Assembly: GCF_042643245.1 (NCBI RefSeq)
Contig: NZ_JBHRSK010000004.1
Location: forward strand, 1,054,001-1,118,000
Direction: 5' to 3'
Length of the DNA stretch: 64,000 nucleotides
Source of the DNA: Acidimangrovimonas pyrenivorans
GTDB taxonomy: Bacteria; Pseudomonadota; Alphaproteobacteria; Rhodobacterales; Rhodobacteraceae
The position numbers were made by a program, and so were the translations under genes. The notes below the pieces were generated by a model that saw only the letters and a list, made by a program, of their open reading frames with translations, did not search any database and was not told the origin of the DNA. Below are positions 9,060-18,159 of this stretch, one piece after another; position 1 is the first letter of the stretch; each line of letters opens with the position of its first letter.

Positions 9060-10454
9060 ATGACCGCGACCCGCACCGAGACCGACAGCTTCGGCCCGCT
9101 CGAGGTTCCCGCCGACAAGTACTGGGGCGCCCAGACCCAGCGGTCGATCATGAACTTCCCGATCGGCTGGGAGCGTCAGCCGGTGCCGATCATCCGCGCC
9201 CTCGGCGTGATCAAGAAGGCGGCGGCGCTGACCAACAAGGCCCAGGGCGACCTGCCCGGCGAGATCGCCGACGCCATCGCCGCCGCGGCGCAGGAAGTCA
9301 TCGACGGCAAGTTCGACAACAACTTCCCGCTGGTGGTCTGGCAGACCGGCTCGGGCACCCAGTCGAACATGAACGCCAACGAGGTGATCTCGAACCGCGC
9401 CATCGAGATGCTGGGCGGCGAGAAGGGCTCGAAGAAACCGGTCCACCCGAACGACCACTGCAACATGGGCCAGTCGTCGAATGACACCTTCCCGACCGCG
9501 ATGCATGTCGCCATCGCCATGCAGGCGCGCGACGTGCTGATCCCGGGGCTGACCAAGCTCTACGAGGCGCTGGTCGCCAAGTCGGACGCGTTCAAGGACA
9601 TCATCAAGATCGGCCGCACCCACACCCAGGACGCGACGCCGCTGACCCTGGGCCAGGAATTCTCGGGCTATGCCCACCAGGTCGCGATGGGCATCCGCCG
9701 GGTCGAGATGTGCCTGCCGGCGATTTACGAGCTCGCCCAGGGCGGCACCGCCGTCGGCACCGGCCTCAACACCCGCGCCGGCTGGGACCGCAGCATCGCC
9801 GCCAAGATCGCCGAGATCACCGGCCTGCCCTTCGTCACCGCGCCGAACAAGTTCGAGGCGCTGGCCGCCCATGACGCGATGGTGATGTTCTCGGGCGCGC
9901 TCAAGACCGTCGCCGCCTCGCTGTTCAAGATCGCCAACGACATCCGCCTGCTGGGCTCGGGCCCGCGCTCGGGGCTGGGCGAGCTGATCCTGCCCGAGAA
10001 CGAGCCGGGCAGCTCGATCATGCCGGGCAAGGTCAACCCGACCCAGGCCGAGGCGCTGACCATGGTCTGCGCCCATGTCATGGGCAACGACGCCGCCGTC
10101 GGCTTCGCCGGCAGCCAGGGCCATTTCGAGCTCAACGTCTACAACCCGATGATGAGCTACAACGTGCTGCAGTCGATGCAGCTCTTGGGCGACAGCGCCG
10201 CGGCCTTCACCGACAACATGGTCGCAGGGATCCAGGCCAACGAGGCCCGGATCGAAAGGCTGATGAAGGAATCGCTGATGCTGGTGACGGCGCTGGCGCC
10301 GACCATCGGCTACGACGCCGCGACCAAGGTCGCCAAGACCGCGCACAAGAACGGCACCACCCTGCGCGAGGAGGCCGTCGCGCTCGGCTATGTCGACGAA
10401 GAGACCTTCGACCGCGTGGTGCGGCCCGAGCAGATGATCGGCCCCAAGGGCTGA
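9060..10454 (+). CDS. fumC: Fumarate hydratase class II
   Basis: Iron-independent fumarase of the citric acid cycle, 464 residues. Typical stretches are RTETDSFGPLEVPADKYWGAQTQRS near the start, SSNDTFPTAMH, GRTHTQDATPLTLGQE and the family signature GSSIMPGKVNPTQ. An AAGGAGG ribosome binding site lies just before the ATG at 9060. Two small genes follow closely on the same strand. Confidence 0.98.
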   Translation: MTATRTETDSFGPLEVPADKYWGAQTQRSIMNFPIGWERQPVPIIRALGVIKKAAALTNKAQGDLPGEIADAIAAAAQEVIDGKFDNNFPLVVWQTGSGTQSNMNANEVISNRAIEMLGGEKGSKKPVHPNDHCNMGQSSNDTFPTAMHVAIAMQARDVLIPGLTKLYEALVAKSDAFKDIIKIGRTHTQDATPLTLGQEFSGYAHQVAMGIRRVEMCLPAIYELAQGGTAVGTGLNTRAGWDRSIAAKIAEITGLPFVTAPNKFEALAAHDAMVMFSGALKTVAASLFKIANDIRLLGSGPRSGLGELILPENEPGSSIMPGKVNPTQAEALTMVCAHVMGNDAAVGFAGSQGHFELNVYNPMMSYNVLQSMQLLGDSAAAFTDNMVAGIQANEARIERLMKESLMLVTALAPTIGYDAATKVAKTAHKNGTTLREEAVALGYVDEETFDRVVRPEQMIGPKG

Positions 10455-10469
10455 GCCGGACGGAGACGC

Positions 10470-10676
10470 ATGGCCGAACTCGTCAACCTCAACAAGGCCC
10501 GCAAGGCACGCGCCCGCGCCGCCAAGCGCGCCCGGGCGGACGAGAACGCGGTCAGGTTCGGCCGCAGCAAGGCCGAGAAATCCCTCGATGAGGCGCGGGC
10601 CGACAAGGCCCGCGCCACCCTCGACGCCCATCGCCGCGACCGGGACAGGCGTGACGAGACGCCGGAAGAGACATGA
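10470..10676 (+). CDS. DUF4169 family small basic protein
   Basis: A 68-residue, very basic and mostly helical protein (MAELVNLNKARKARAR start, then Arg/Lys/Ala-rich). It matches DUF4169, a family found after fumC in Rhodobacterales. Function unknown; nucleic-acid binding is only an inference from charge. It overlaps the next gene by four bases (ATGA). Confidence 0.85.
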   Translation: MAELVNLNKARKARARAAKRARADENAVRFGRSKAEKSLDEARADKARATLDAHRRDRDRRDETPEET

Positions 10677-10891
10677 GCGGCCGGCCGGTCAAGCATTCGC
10701 TGACGCTGCACGGCCACCGCACCTCGGTGTCGCTGGAAGAGGAATTCTGGCGCGCCTTCCGCGCCATCGCCGCCGAGAAGAACCTGCCGCTGAACGTCCT
10801 CGCCGCCGAGATCGACGAGGCCCGCGGCACCGATGCCGGCCTCGCCTCGGCGATCCGGGTCTATGTCCTCAACCACTATCGCAACGGCTAG
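10673..10891 (+). CDS. Ribbon-helix-helix domain protein
   Basis: A 72-residue protein with KHSLTLHGHRTSVSLEEEFW, the strand-then-helix start of the RHH_4-type ribbon-helix-helix fold, followed by AAEKNLPLNVLAAEIDEAR. It is likely a DNA-binding regulator or partner of the DUF4169 protein; the pair is translationally coupled (ATGA overlap). Target unknown. Confidence 0.85.
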   Translation: MSGRPVKHSLTLHGHRTSVSLEEEFWRAFRAIAAEKNLPLNVLAAEIDEARGTDAGLASAIRVYVLNHYRNG

Positions 10892-10894
10892 CGC

Positions 10895-11005
10895 GGGACG
10901 CCTCCGGCGGGAGTATTTGGGGCAAAGAAGAAGGGCAAGGAGCGCCCCTGCCCTTTCATCTTCACGCAAATATCCCAGGGGTCCGGGGGCGGCGCCCCCG
11001 ACTTG
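10895..11005. repeat. Rhodobacterales-type intergenic repeat with hairpins
   Basis: Contains GGGAGTATTTGGGGC followed by AAGAAG, and ATCCCAGGGGTCCGGGGGC, sequences that recur between genes in Rhodobacter and Paracoccus genomes (family knowledge, not checked here). AAGGGCA at 10931-10937 pairs with TGCCCTT at 10949-10955 and is followed by T residues, so it may serve as terminator for the fumC operon. A second dyad CGGGGGC/GCCCCCG lies at 10984-11000. Confidence 0.6.
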
Positions 11006-11017
11006 CCTGCCGGCCCC

Positions 11018-11557
11018 TCACCCCAGCTTGCGCAGGTAGGTCCAGGTCGGCACCCTTGCGTCGCGGGCGACCGAGTAGCTCTCGGCATCGCCGAGATATT
11101 CGAAGCCGCAATTGGTCAGCACCCGGGCCGAGACCGGGTTGTCCTGGAAGACCTCGGCGAACAGCGTGCGCGCGCCCTGCGGGTTGGCCTCGACCAGCGC
11201 CCGCACCGCCTCGCTGGCGAAGCCGGTGTTCCAGAAGGCGGGCGCGATCCAGTAGCCGATTTCCGACTGGCCCCGGTCCATCTTGCGCAGCCCGATCATG
11301 CCCAGCACCTCGGCCGAGCCATGGGCCGAGCCGTCCAGCACCCAGACATCCTCGGCCCGGTCCTCGGCCGTCACCCGGTCGATATAGGCCTCGGTGGCGC
11401 CCGGCGGCAGCGGATGGGGGATCGACCGCGTCGCCTCGGCTACTCGCTTGTCGGCGGTGTAGAGGGCGATGAGACCGGCATCCGAACGGCGGATCGGCCG
11501 CAGTTCGAAGCGGTCCGCCCGGATGCTGGGCTGCGCGGGGATCGTGTCGAATTTCAT
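11018..11557 (-). CDS. GNAT family N-acetyltransferase
   Basis: RimJ/RimL-like acetyltransferase, 179 residues from the chosen start. Visible are RFELRPIRRSDAGLIALY at the N terminus, GYWIAPAFWNTGFASEAVRALVE (acetyl-CoA loop region) and the C-terminal NPVSARVLTNCGFEYLG. The ATG at 11557 is preceded by GAGGAGGGAAG, a strong ribosome binding site, which decides the start. The frame is nevertheless open upstream to about 11848 (possible ATG at 11770), so an N-terminal extension cannot be excluded. Downstream of rpmA, as in other Rhodobacterales. Substrate unknown. Confidence 0.85.
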   Translation of the reverse strand: MKFDTIPAQPSIRADRFELRPIRRSDAGLIALYTADKRVAEATRSIPHPLPPGATEAYIDRVTAEDRAEDVWVLDGSAHGSAEVLGMIGLRKMDRGQSEIGYWIAPAFWNTGFASEAVRALVEANPQGARTLFAEVFQDNPVSARVLTNCGFEYLGDAESYSVARDARVPTWTYLRKLG

Positions 11558-11800
11558 GCCTTCCCTCCTCTGAAGCGCACGATTGACCAGGTCACCGGAG
11601 GCCGAACCACGGGGAGCGAGGGCGCGGCCGAAATCCACCTCCCCGCCCGGGATCAGCTCGTCCCGGTAGCCGGCCGCGATCAGCGGCCGCAGTTTCATCT
11701 GGGGTTTCGAGGCCGCCGGCACAAGCCGGCCGCCCGGGGTGACGGTCTGCGCCGCCACCGGTTTGTCCATCGCTCCGCCCATAGTCAGGGCCCTCCCGAA

Positions 11801-11838
11801 AACGAGGAAGGGGACCGGCCTTTCAGCCGATCCCCCCT
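11801..11838 (-). terminator. Terminator-like hairpin after rpmA
   Basis: Read on the minus strand, GGGG..TCGGC pairs with GGCCG..CCCC around a short A-rich loop, followed by TTCCTCGTTTT. It lies 26 bases after the rpmA stop and would separate the ribosomal operon from the acetyltransferase. Confidence 0.55.
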
Positions 11839-11863
11839 GAACATTCACCTTGTCAGGTACGGC

Positions 11864-12133
11864 TTACTCGGCTGCCTCCGCGACCGGGAGTACCGAAATG
11901 AACGTGCGGCCCTTGAGACCCTTCTTGAAGGTCACCTGGCCCGGCACGGTCGCAAAGATGGTATGGTCCTTGCCCATGCCGACGCCTTCGCCCGGGAACC
12001 ACTTGGTCCCGCGCTGGCGCACGATGATGTTGCCCGGCTCGACCGACTGGCCGCCATAGAGTTTCACGCCGAGACGACGACCGGCCGAATCGCGACCGTT
12101 GCGGGAGGAACCGCCTGCCTTCTTGTGTGCCAT
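11864..12133 (-). CDS. rpmA: 50S ribosomal protein L27
   Basis: 89 residues, starting MAHKKAGGSSRNGRDSAGRR, the invariant N terminus that reaches toward the peptidyl-transferase centre. It continues with GNIIVRQRGTKWFPGEGVGMGKDHTI. It lies immediately downstream of rplU with a seven-base gap, the standard operon. Confidence 0.98.
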   Translation of the reverse strand: MAHKKAGGSSRNGRDSAGRRLGVKLYGGQSVEPGNIIVRQRGTKWFPGEGVGMGKDHTIFATVPGQVTFKKGLKGRTFISVLPVAEAAE

Positions 12134-12139
12134 CTGGTG

Positions 12140-12586
12140 TTACTCCTTCGCTTCGGCGGCCGGCTTCTTGGCGGCGCGCTTCTTCGGTTTCGCGGGGGCC
12201 GCCTCGGCATTGTGGGCGGCGACGCGGGCAGCGGCGGTGCCGGTGGCGGCCGCGACGCCCGACTTGTCGGCGCCCTTCTCGAGGATCTCGGTCACGCGCA
12301 GCAGGGTCAGCTGCTGGCGGTGGCCCTTGGTGCGCTGCGACGAATGCTTGCGGCGGCGCTTGACGTAGTGGATGACCTTGTCGGCCTTGATCTGGTCGAT
12401 GACCTCGGCCTGCACCGCGGCGCCGTCCACCAGGGGCGCGCCGACGGTCGGCTTGTCGCCGCCGATCATCAGAATCTCGTTGAACTGGACTTTGTCGCCA
12501 GCATTGGCCGCAAGCTTCTCCACGCGGAGCACGTCGCCCGCCTGGACCTTGTATTGCTTGCCGCCCGTCTTGAGGACCGCGAACAT
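12140..12586 (-). CDS. rplU: 50S ribosomal protein L21 with C-terminal extension
   Basis: 148 residues. The L21 core starts MFAVLKTGGKQYKVQAGD and ends with the basic YVKRRRKHSSQRTKGHRQ. About 45 residues rich in Ala, Lys and Pro follow, a tail often seen in alphaproteobacterial L21. The ATG at 12586 is chosen because it gives the universal N terminus and has GAAAGA upstream; the longer open frame is not L21-like. Confidence 0.97.
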   Translation of the reverse strand: MFAVLKTGGKQYKVQAGDVLRVEKLAANAGDKVQFNEILMIGGDKPTVGAPLVDGAAVQAEVIDQIKADKVIHYVKRRRKHSSQRTKGHRQQLTLLRVTEILEKGADKSGVAAATGTAAARVAAHNAEAAPAKPKKRAAKKPAAEAKE

Positions 12587-12736
12587 GGGTCTTTCCTTCT
12601 TCCGGTTTCCGCGCCCTGCGGCCCCCTTGCGGGTGTTCGTGCCGGGCCTGAGCCGCGGCGCCTTCGGACAGCGCGCCCCCCGTGCGGGAGCGATATTGCA
12701 CAAACCCGGCCGGCACGGGGCCGTCCGAGATGGCGG

Positions 12737-12765
12737 CTTATCGGGGATCGTCCGGGCAAAGTCAA
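12737..12765 (-). promoter_or_regulatory. Sigma-70-type promoter of rplU-rpmA
   Basis: On the minus strand TTGACT (12765-12760) and GATAAG (12742-12737) are separated by exactly 17 bases. The site lies about 150 bases upstream of rplU, with no other gene between. Confidence 0.65.
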
Positions 12766-12939
12766 GCCTCGGAACGGGCCGAAGCCCAATATTCTCAGGC
12801 CCTGAGCCCCGTCCCTATGCCGGCGTACCGCTGCTGGCAGGCAACGCTTCCGCCTGTCTCCGGGTCGCGCCACCTCAGCCTTCCCTGCACGCCTGGCCGA
12901 AGGATACCGCGGTCGGCGCAGGAAATGTGAAATCGGGGC
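12766..12939. other. Intergenic region between the rplU promoter and tRNA-Ser
   Basis: Together with the rplU leader (12587-12736) this forms a 400-base stretch without a gene. I see only the two divergent promoters; the rest shows no open frame that resembles a protein. Confidence 0.4.
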
Positions 12940-12968
12940 TTGCACCCGCCGTCCGGGGCCGCTAAATC
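12940..12968 (+). promoter_or_regulatory. Promoter of tRNA-Ser
   Basis: TTGCAC (12940-12945) and TAAATC (12963-12968) with a 17-base spacer lie 21 bases before the tRNA 5' end. Confidence 0.6.
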
Positions 12969-12989
12969 GCTGCCCGTCGACCCCGATGC

Positions 12990-13079
12990 GGAGAGGTGCC
13001 GGAGCGGTCGAACGGGGCGGTCTCGAAAACCGTTGACCCTTCACGGGGTCCCAGGGTTCGAATCCCTGTCTCTCCGCCA
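12990..13079 (+). tRNA. tRNA-Ser (anticodon CGA)
   Basis: The acceptor arm GGAGAGG pairs with CTCTCC at 13070-13075, followed by G and an encoded CCA. The anticodon loop CTCGAAA has CGA in positions 34-36, reading UCG. A long variable arm (GACCCTTCACGGGGTC) and GGTTCGAATCC in the T arm identify a class II serine tRNA. The island described below begins at its 3' end. Confidence 0.95.
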
Positions 13080-13342
13080 CTTGCCCTTACCGATAGGGCG
13101 ACAATATTCCTTATTTCACAGGACTTCCAGCCAGAACTGACGGGCTATCACTCGTTTTACGCTACACATCTTGCTACACTTTTCTTAAGGCGTGCCGTTC
13201 CCGCGACAGGCTGTTTTCGCTCTGAGGCCCCTCCCCATGGGTCACCTTCGGACAACACATGTGCTCCTCTACGCGTTGCCGAACCTCGTCGCTTCATCAT
13301 TCTGCCATCACGACCGCCCAGTTTTCAAAATGGGCGGAGGGT
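13080..13342. other. tRNA-proximal island end (no gene)
   Basis: 263 bases, richer in A+T than the core genome to the left. It contains two GCTACAC copies (13161 and 13173), the kind of sequence usually seen between a tRNA attachment site and its integrase, but no integrase is here. A hairpin CCGCCCA/TGGGCGG (13314-13337) sits just after the hsdR stop and may be its terminator, although without a T run. Confidence 0.5.
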
Positions 13343-16300
13343 CTAACGAGAATCGTTGACGCTCTGAGCGAGTGCTTCCGCCTGCTTGATTACGGTCCTC
13401 ACGGCATCGCTCTCCAAGTCTGGCGGATACCCATGGCGCCGGAGGATCTTGCGCACCGCGACCCGCATCTTGCTCCGGACGTTCTCCCGCCGCCACCAGT
13501 CCACCCCGGCGTTCCGCCGCACAGTGGCAACCAGTTCGGCGGCGATGACCCGGAGTTCCTCGTTAGACATGACCTCGACAGCGCTCTCGTTCTGCGCCAG
13601 CGCATCGTAGAACGAGCGCTCCTCCTCGCTGAGCGTGTCATCCGGCTCCTTCCGGAGGTCCTTCGCGATCTCGATCAGCTCCTGGATCACCTGGAGGGCG
13701 TCGACGCTGCGGTTGTGGTAGCGAGCGATCGCCTGCCGCAGACGGTTCGAGAAGGCCTCCTGCTGGACAACGTTGGTCCGGGTTCGCGCCGAGATCTCAC
13801 CGTTCAGGAGTTGGCGGAGCGCCTCGACCGCGAGGTTCTTGCGGTTCATCTGCTGGAGCTCGAGTAGGAACTCATCGGACAGGACGCTGATGTCGGGGCG
13901 ATCAACACCGCACATCGCCAGGATGTCTACGACCTCGATCGACGCGACGGCCTTGTTGACGAGCTGCTCGATCGCGAAATCCGCTCCCCCGGTCTTCGAA
14001 GTCTTCCCGATCCCCAACTTGTCGAGCCCGGCACGCACGGCCACGAAGAACCCCACCTCCAAAGCAAGTGCCTTCGCTTCTGCCGAGCCCGAAGCGAGCT
14101 TGAACGCGCGGACCAGCGCCGCCACAGCGTCACGGAACCGTTTCGCCTCGAGCCCATCTTCGTCGGTGGTTTCGTCTTCGATCGCCTGCCGCACGATATG
14201 GTCGATGGCAGCCGGGAGAAGGCGCAGACGATCCTCGGCCGTGCCGGAGAGCGCCAGGGCATAATCGAATCCGTGGAAAAGGCTCCGCGCCACATCGAGG
14301 GCGTCGAAGAGAGCGGCGACGGCCTCGCGCTCGTCGATGCCGGTCTGGTCACGATCCCCCTGCGAGTAGTAGGCCAGAGCGGACTTCAACTCCGCGGCCA
14401 GGCCGATGTAGTCGACAACGAGGCCGGAGGGCTTGTCGTGGAAGACGCGGTTTACCCGGGCGATCGCCTGCATCAGCCCGTGGCCTTTCATCGGCTTGTC
14501 GACGTAGAGCGTGTGCATGCTCGGGGCATCGAAGCCGGTCAACCACATGTCCCGGACGATCACCAGCTTCAGCTCGTCCTTCGGATCCTTGAAGCGATTG
14601 CGCAGCGTCTCCTGCCTCGTTTTCGAGCGGATGTGCGGCTGGAAGGCGGCCGGGTCCGTCGCATTGCCCGTCATCACCACCTTCACTTGGCCGGCATCGT
14701 CGGTCTCGCCGTGCCAGTCGGGCCGGGCCGCGACGATCCGGTCGTAGATCTCGACGCAGATCCGGCGGCTCATGCCGACGATCATGGCCTTGCCGTCCAT
14801 CGCCTCGAGGCGGGCCTCGAAATGCTGGAGTATGTCGGCCACCACCGCGTCGAGCCGCTTGTCGGCACCGACCAATGCCTCCACCCGTGCCCATTTCTTT
14901 GCCGCGGCGCCCGCGGCCTCCTCGGGAAGAGTCTCGGTGGCCTCATCGAACTCCTCGTCTATCGAGGCGATCATGTCCTCGTCGAGTTCGATCTTGGCAA
15001 CCCGGCCTTCGTAGTAGATCGGCACCGTGGCACCGTCCTCGACCGCCTGGGCAATGTCGTAGACGTCGATGTAATCGCCGAATACGCCCCTGGTGTTCGC
15101 CCCTACGAGTTCCACTGGCGTGCCGGTGAAGGCCACGAAGACCGCGTTCGGAAGCGCGCTGCGCAGGTGGTAGGCGAGACCATGGCGGACCTCACCCGTC
15201 GCGCGGTCGATCTTGGCGTCGAAGCCGTATTGGGTTCGGTGGGCCTCATCGACCAAGACGACGACATTGGACCGCGCCGTGAGTTCCGGGAAGCTATCGC
15301 CGGCGTCCGGACGGAACTTCTGGATCGTCGAGAAGACGATCCCCCCGACCTCCCTGTTCAGGAGTGTCCTTAGGTCAGCGACGCTGTCGGCCTGCACCGG
15401 GGCCTCACCGAGTAGCCCCTTGCAACGACCGAAGGTGGCGAAGAGCTGGTTGTCGAGGTCGTTGCGGTCAGTCAGCACCAGAAGGGTCGGGTTCTGCATC
15501 TCCGCGTGGTGCATCATCCGCCCGGCAAGAAACGCCATCAGAAGCGACTTCCCGGAGCCCTGAGTGTGCCAGATCACCCCGCCCTTGCCATCGCCCCCAC
15601 GGGCTGCAAGCACCGTTTCCACGGCCTTCCTGACGGCGTGGAACTGGTGGTAGCCCGCGATCTTCTTGACCGGCCCCTTGCCCTCGTCTTCGAAGACCAC
15701 GAACCAGCGCAGCAGATCGAGCAGCGTCCCGCGGGTCAGGAGCCCTTGGGTCAGCGTGTCGAGTTCCAGCGTCACGTGGCCCTTCACGACGGTCTCACCA
15801 TCGACCGTGCGCCACCGCATAAAGCGCTCGAAGTCGGCGGAGAACGACCCATAGCGGGCGCTGAAGCCGTCCGAGATCACTGAGATCAGGTTGGTGCGGA
15901 AGAGGTCGGGAATGTGGGTCTTGTAGGTCTCGATTTGATTGAAGGCCGCAGGCAAATCGGCGCCCTCAGTCCCCTTGAGCTCGACCACCACGATCGGCAG
16001 GCCATTGAGGAACAGGACGACGTCGGGGATCCGGGGCGTCTTGCCGACGATGTCCATCTGGTTGACGGCGTGCCATTCGTTCAGCCCGTCGTCCCAGTCG
16101 ACCAGGCGGGCGCGGTCACCCACCTCCTCGCCGTCGCGCAGGTAGGTGATGGGCACACCATCGTGCAGCGCGTCGTGCAAGCGCTTGTTCTCCTGGATCG
16201 GGTCGCCGGCGAAAACGGTATCGGTGAGCCGCGCCATGACCTCGGTGATGGCTCCGTCGGGCAGATGTGAGTTCAGCTTGTGCAGGGATCGCTCCAGGAT

Positions 16301-16447
16301 CACCGGTAGAACCGGATCCCGGAAGCTCTCCCGAAGAGGCGAGCGCATCTCCGGGGAGACATCGGCACCATGAAGCACCGCGAAGCCCTGCCCCTTGAGG
16401 TTGGACAGGAACATGGCCTCGAGGTCGGCTTCCGAAATGAATGCCAT
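13343..16447 (-). CDS. hsdR: Type I restriction enzyme, endonuclease/translocase subunit HsdR
   Basis: 1034 residues. The N-terminal nuclease domain has PDVVLFLNGLPIVVVELKG (about residues 141-159), the D and ExK of a PD-(D/E)xK nuclease. The translocase has Walker A TQGSGKSLLM, Walker B/motif II VLVDEAHRTQYG, motif III FTGTPVE, and later VRDMWLTGFDAP and QAIARVNRVF. The protein cuts DNA after ATP-driven translocation when bound to the HsdMS complex. It is the last gene of a five-gene operon; its start overlaps the stop of the preceding gene by one base. Confidence 0.96.
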   Translation of the reverse strand: MAFISEADLEAMFLSNLKGQGFAVLHGADVSPEMRSPLRESFRDPVLPVILERSLHKLNSHLPDGAITEVMARLTDTVFAGDPIQENKRLHDALHDGVPITYLRDGEEVGDRARLVDWDDGLNEWHAVNQMDIVGKTPRIPDVVLFLNGLPIVVVELKGTEGADLPAAFNQIETYKTHIPDLFRTNLISVISDGFSARYGSFSADFERFMRWRTVDGETVVKGHVTLELDTLTQGLLTRGTLLDLLRWFVVFEDEGKGPVKKIAGYHQFHAVRKAVETVLAARGGDGKGGVIWHTQGSGKSLLMAFLAGRMMHHAEMQNPTLLVLTDRNDLDNQLFATFGRCKGLLGEAPVQADSVADLRTLLNREVGGIVFSTIQKFRPDAGDSFPELTARSNVVVLVDEAHRTQYGFDAKIDRATGEVRHGLAYHLRSALPNAVFVAFTGTPVELVGANTRGVFGDYIDVYDIAQAVEDGATVPIYYEGRVAKIELDEDMIASIDEEFDEATETLPEEAAGAAAKKWARVEALVGADKRLDAVVADILQHFEARLEAMDGKAMIVGMSRRICVEIYDRIVAARPDWHGETDDAGQVKVVMTGNATDPAAFQPHIRSKTRQETLRNRFKDPKDELKLVIVRDMWLTGFDAPSMHTLYVDKPMKGHGLMQAIARVNRVFHDKPSGLVVDYIGLAAELKSALAYYSQGDRDQTGIDEREAVAALFDALDVARSLFHGFDYALALSGTAEDRLRLLPAAIDHIVRQAIEDETTDEDGLEAKRFRDAVAALVRAFKLASGSAEAKALALEVGFFVAVRAGLDKLGIGKTSKTGGADFAIEQLVNKAVASIEVVDILAMCGVDRPDISVLSDEFLLELQQMNRKNLAVEALRQLLNGEISARTRTNVVQQEAFSNRLRQAIARYHNRSVDALQVIQELIEIAKDLRKEPDDTLSEEERSFYDALAQNESAVEVMSNEELRVIAAELVATVRRNAGVDWWRRENVRSKMRVAVRKILRRHGYPPDLESDAVRTVIKQAEALAQSVNDSR

Positions 16448-17583
16448 TACACGTCTGCCCCAGAGGAGTTCGATAGGGTTCGGATTTCCGCGAGGGGCTT
16501 CTCGAACGCCGCTTGGAAGAGGGCCATGTTGTCAGCGATCCAGGCGCTCATGTCCGGCCATGCGTCCCTGTTGAAGCCATCAAACGGCGCATGGATTCCA
16601 ATCCATGACATTTTCAGATGATCCAGCCGGTCCCAGTCGAGTGGTTTGCCGAAGGCCGCTTCGATCTCGACCTTCTTCGCCAAGAGCCCGTCGAAGATCA
16701 CCTTGTTCCTCTCCTTGTCGTTCGAGGCGATCACGAGGCCGACGTTTGCCTTGCTTTGAGTGAACGACGTGTTGAAGACGGCGCCGCCAAGCCCGCTCCC
16801 GCAGTTGATCCAGTTGTCCTTGCTCGGGCTAATCGCCTCGTAGCGCTTCAGACCCTTGGCACGGAGGGCCTCAAGGGCGATTGGCCAAAACGCCAGCCGC
16901 ATCGCATGGCTGCGCCGCTTCGCACCCAGCGTGGTCTTGGCTTCGCTCTCCTTCTCCGCCATGCCGATCATGAAGTCGGCCGCCTCTTGCGTCGGGATGA
17001 CCGGCTGGATGTCGATCAGGATTTCCTCGCCCAGTTGCCAAGGCGTCACCTTGAAGCACCGCGCGTCGATCTGGTGCTCGCGCAGCCACAGCACCGTTGC
17101 GGTCACCTCCTTGCGGAAGTTCGCCGCGATGAACATCAGTCGCTGGCTGTAGCCGGGGTTGAGGGTCACCTCATCCAGTTCCTCGGTTTCGAGGAAGTCG
17201 CAGATGTTCTGTGCAGCATTGCCCCCACCGGCGTAGCGGTCGAGATACTGCTGGTAGATGTCGACGATCTGCGCCTTGGTCAGGCTCGAGACATAGGCGG
17301 TGTATTTTAACGCCTGCCAAGTCACGTCGCGCCCGCTGTCGTCGAGCTTGTTTTCGATGATGACGAGCTGCCCGTCCTTGTCCAGCGCCAGCAGGTCGAG
17401 ACGCTCGCGGGTGTCAGCGAAGCCGTCGAACTCCTTCTGGATGATCAGGAGATCCTCCCCGAGGGCGTCCGGCTGGTTGGCCAGCCATTCCTGCAGGTGG
17501 TCACGCTCGCGCAGATTCAGGTCGGCGAACCGGCGCTTCTCGAGGCGCTGGAGCCGGTTGGAGGGGCGGTCGACCTGAAACAT
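16447..17583 (-). CDS. DUF91/NucS-like nuclease domain with C-terminal DUF4268
   Basis: 378 residues. The N-terminal half has RLDLLALDKDGQLVIIENKLDDSGRD, where D and ENK fit a PD-(D/E)xK-type nuclease core as in NucS/DUF91. The C-terminal part (from about residue 235) matches DUF4268, a family that accompanies restriction or nuclease modules. It lies between the HEPN-like gene and hsdR and is coupled to both. It may modify restriction or act as an extra nuclease; this is inference. Confidence 0.7.
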   Translation of the reverse strand: MFQVDRPSNRLQRLEKRRFADLNLRERDHLQEWLANQPDALGEDLLIIQKEFDGFADTRERLDLLALDKDGQLVIIENKLDDSGRDVTWQALKYTAYVSSLTKAQIVDIYQQYLDRYAGGGNAAQNICDFLETEELDEVTLNPGYSQRLMFIAANFRKEVTATVLWLREHQIDARCFKVTPWQLGEEILIDIQPVIPTQEAADFMIGMAEKESEAKTTLGAKRRSHAMRLAFWPIALEALRAKGLKRYEAISPSKDNWINCGSGLGGAVFNTSFTQSKANVGLVIASNDKERNKVIFDGLLAKKVEIEAAFGKPLDWDRLDHLKMSWIGIHAPFDGFNRDAWPDMSAWIADNMALFQAAFEKPLAEIRTLSNSSGADV

Positions 17584-18159
17584 CTACTCGGCGGCCTCCC
17601 TCTGTCGATTTTTCCGCCAGACTTTGTCGAGCGCCTCGAAAGTCAGCGTCAAAGCGTCCCTCAGGGCCACGAAGTCCACCCAGATCTCGGGGGCATCCAA
17701 AGGCGCCTGTCCAAAGCTGACGACGGCACCATCTCGATAGCGGAAGGCCATACCCTTGGGGTCAAGCATGGCAAACTGTTCGAGGAAGTCAGAAAGCGCT
17801 CCGACCTCGACCTCGTCATAGTCTTCGAGCAGCCGCTCGCGCAGGATGTCGGACAGATAGTCGATGTGATGGCTGGTCTTGTCGCCTCGCCTGCTTTTCC
17901 AATCCGGCACAAGGCCTTTCAAATACAGCTCCAGCGTGTGCCGGGCCATGTAGAGAGCCGGGAACGCCGCCTCCGGCGTCCCCAAGTTCTCAAGGCCGAA
18001 CTCAATGCTTCTGAGCGTGTTCTGTGCGTATGACCATGCCAGATCCTCTGGAGTCGCTGTCTCCGTGCGACCATGGTTCACAAGCAGAAAGCCAGGGAAC
18101 GTGTCGCCAGAACCGTCGTGGTCAGAAAAGACTCGATGAAATGGCAAGGCCTTGGTCAT
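17584..18159 (-). CDS. Uncharacterised HEPN-like protein in the hsd operon
   Basis: 191 residues, largely helical. FPALYMARHTLELYLKGLV followed by HHIDYLSDIL recalls HEPN-type or AbiV-like domains, with an RH dipeptide that could be the active-site motif in a non-standard spacing. Its start overlaps the hsdS stop by four bases and its stop nearly touches the next start. I cannot assign a function; an accessory defence role is inferred from position alone. Confidence 0.55.
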   Translation of the reverse strand: MTKALPFHRVFSDHDGSGDTFPGFLLVNHGRTETATPEDLAWSYAQNTLRSIEFGLENLGTPEAAFPALYMARHTLELYLKGLVPDWKSRRGDKTSHHIDYLSDILRERLLEDYDEVEVGALSDFLEQFAMLDPKGMAFRYRDGAVVSFGQAPLDAPEIWVDFVALRDALTLTFEALDKVWRKNRQREAAE

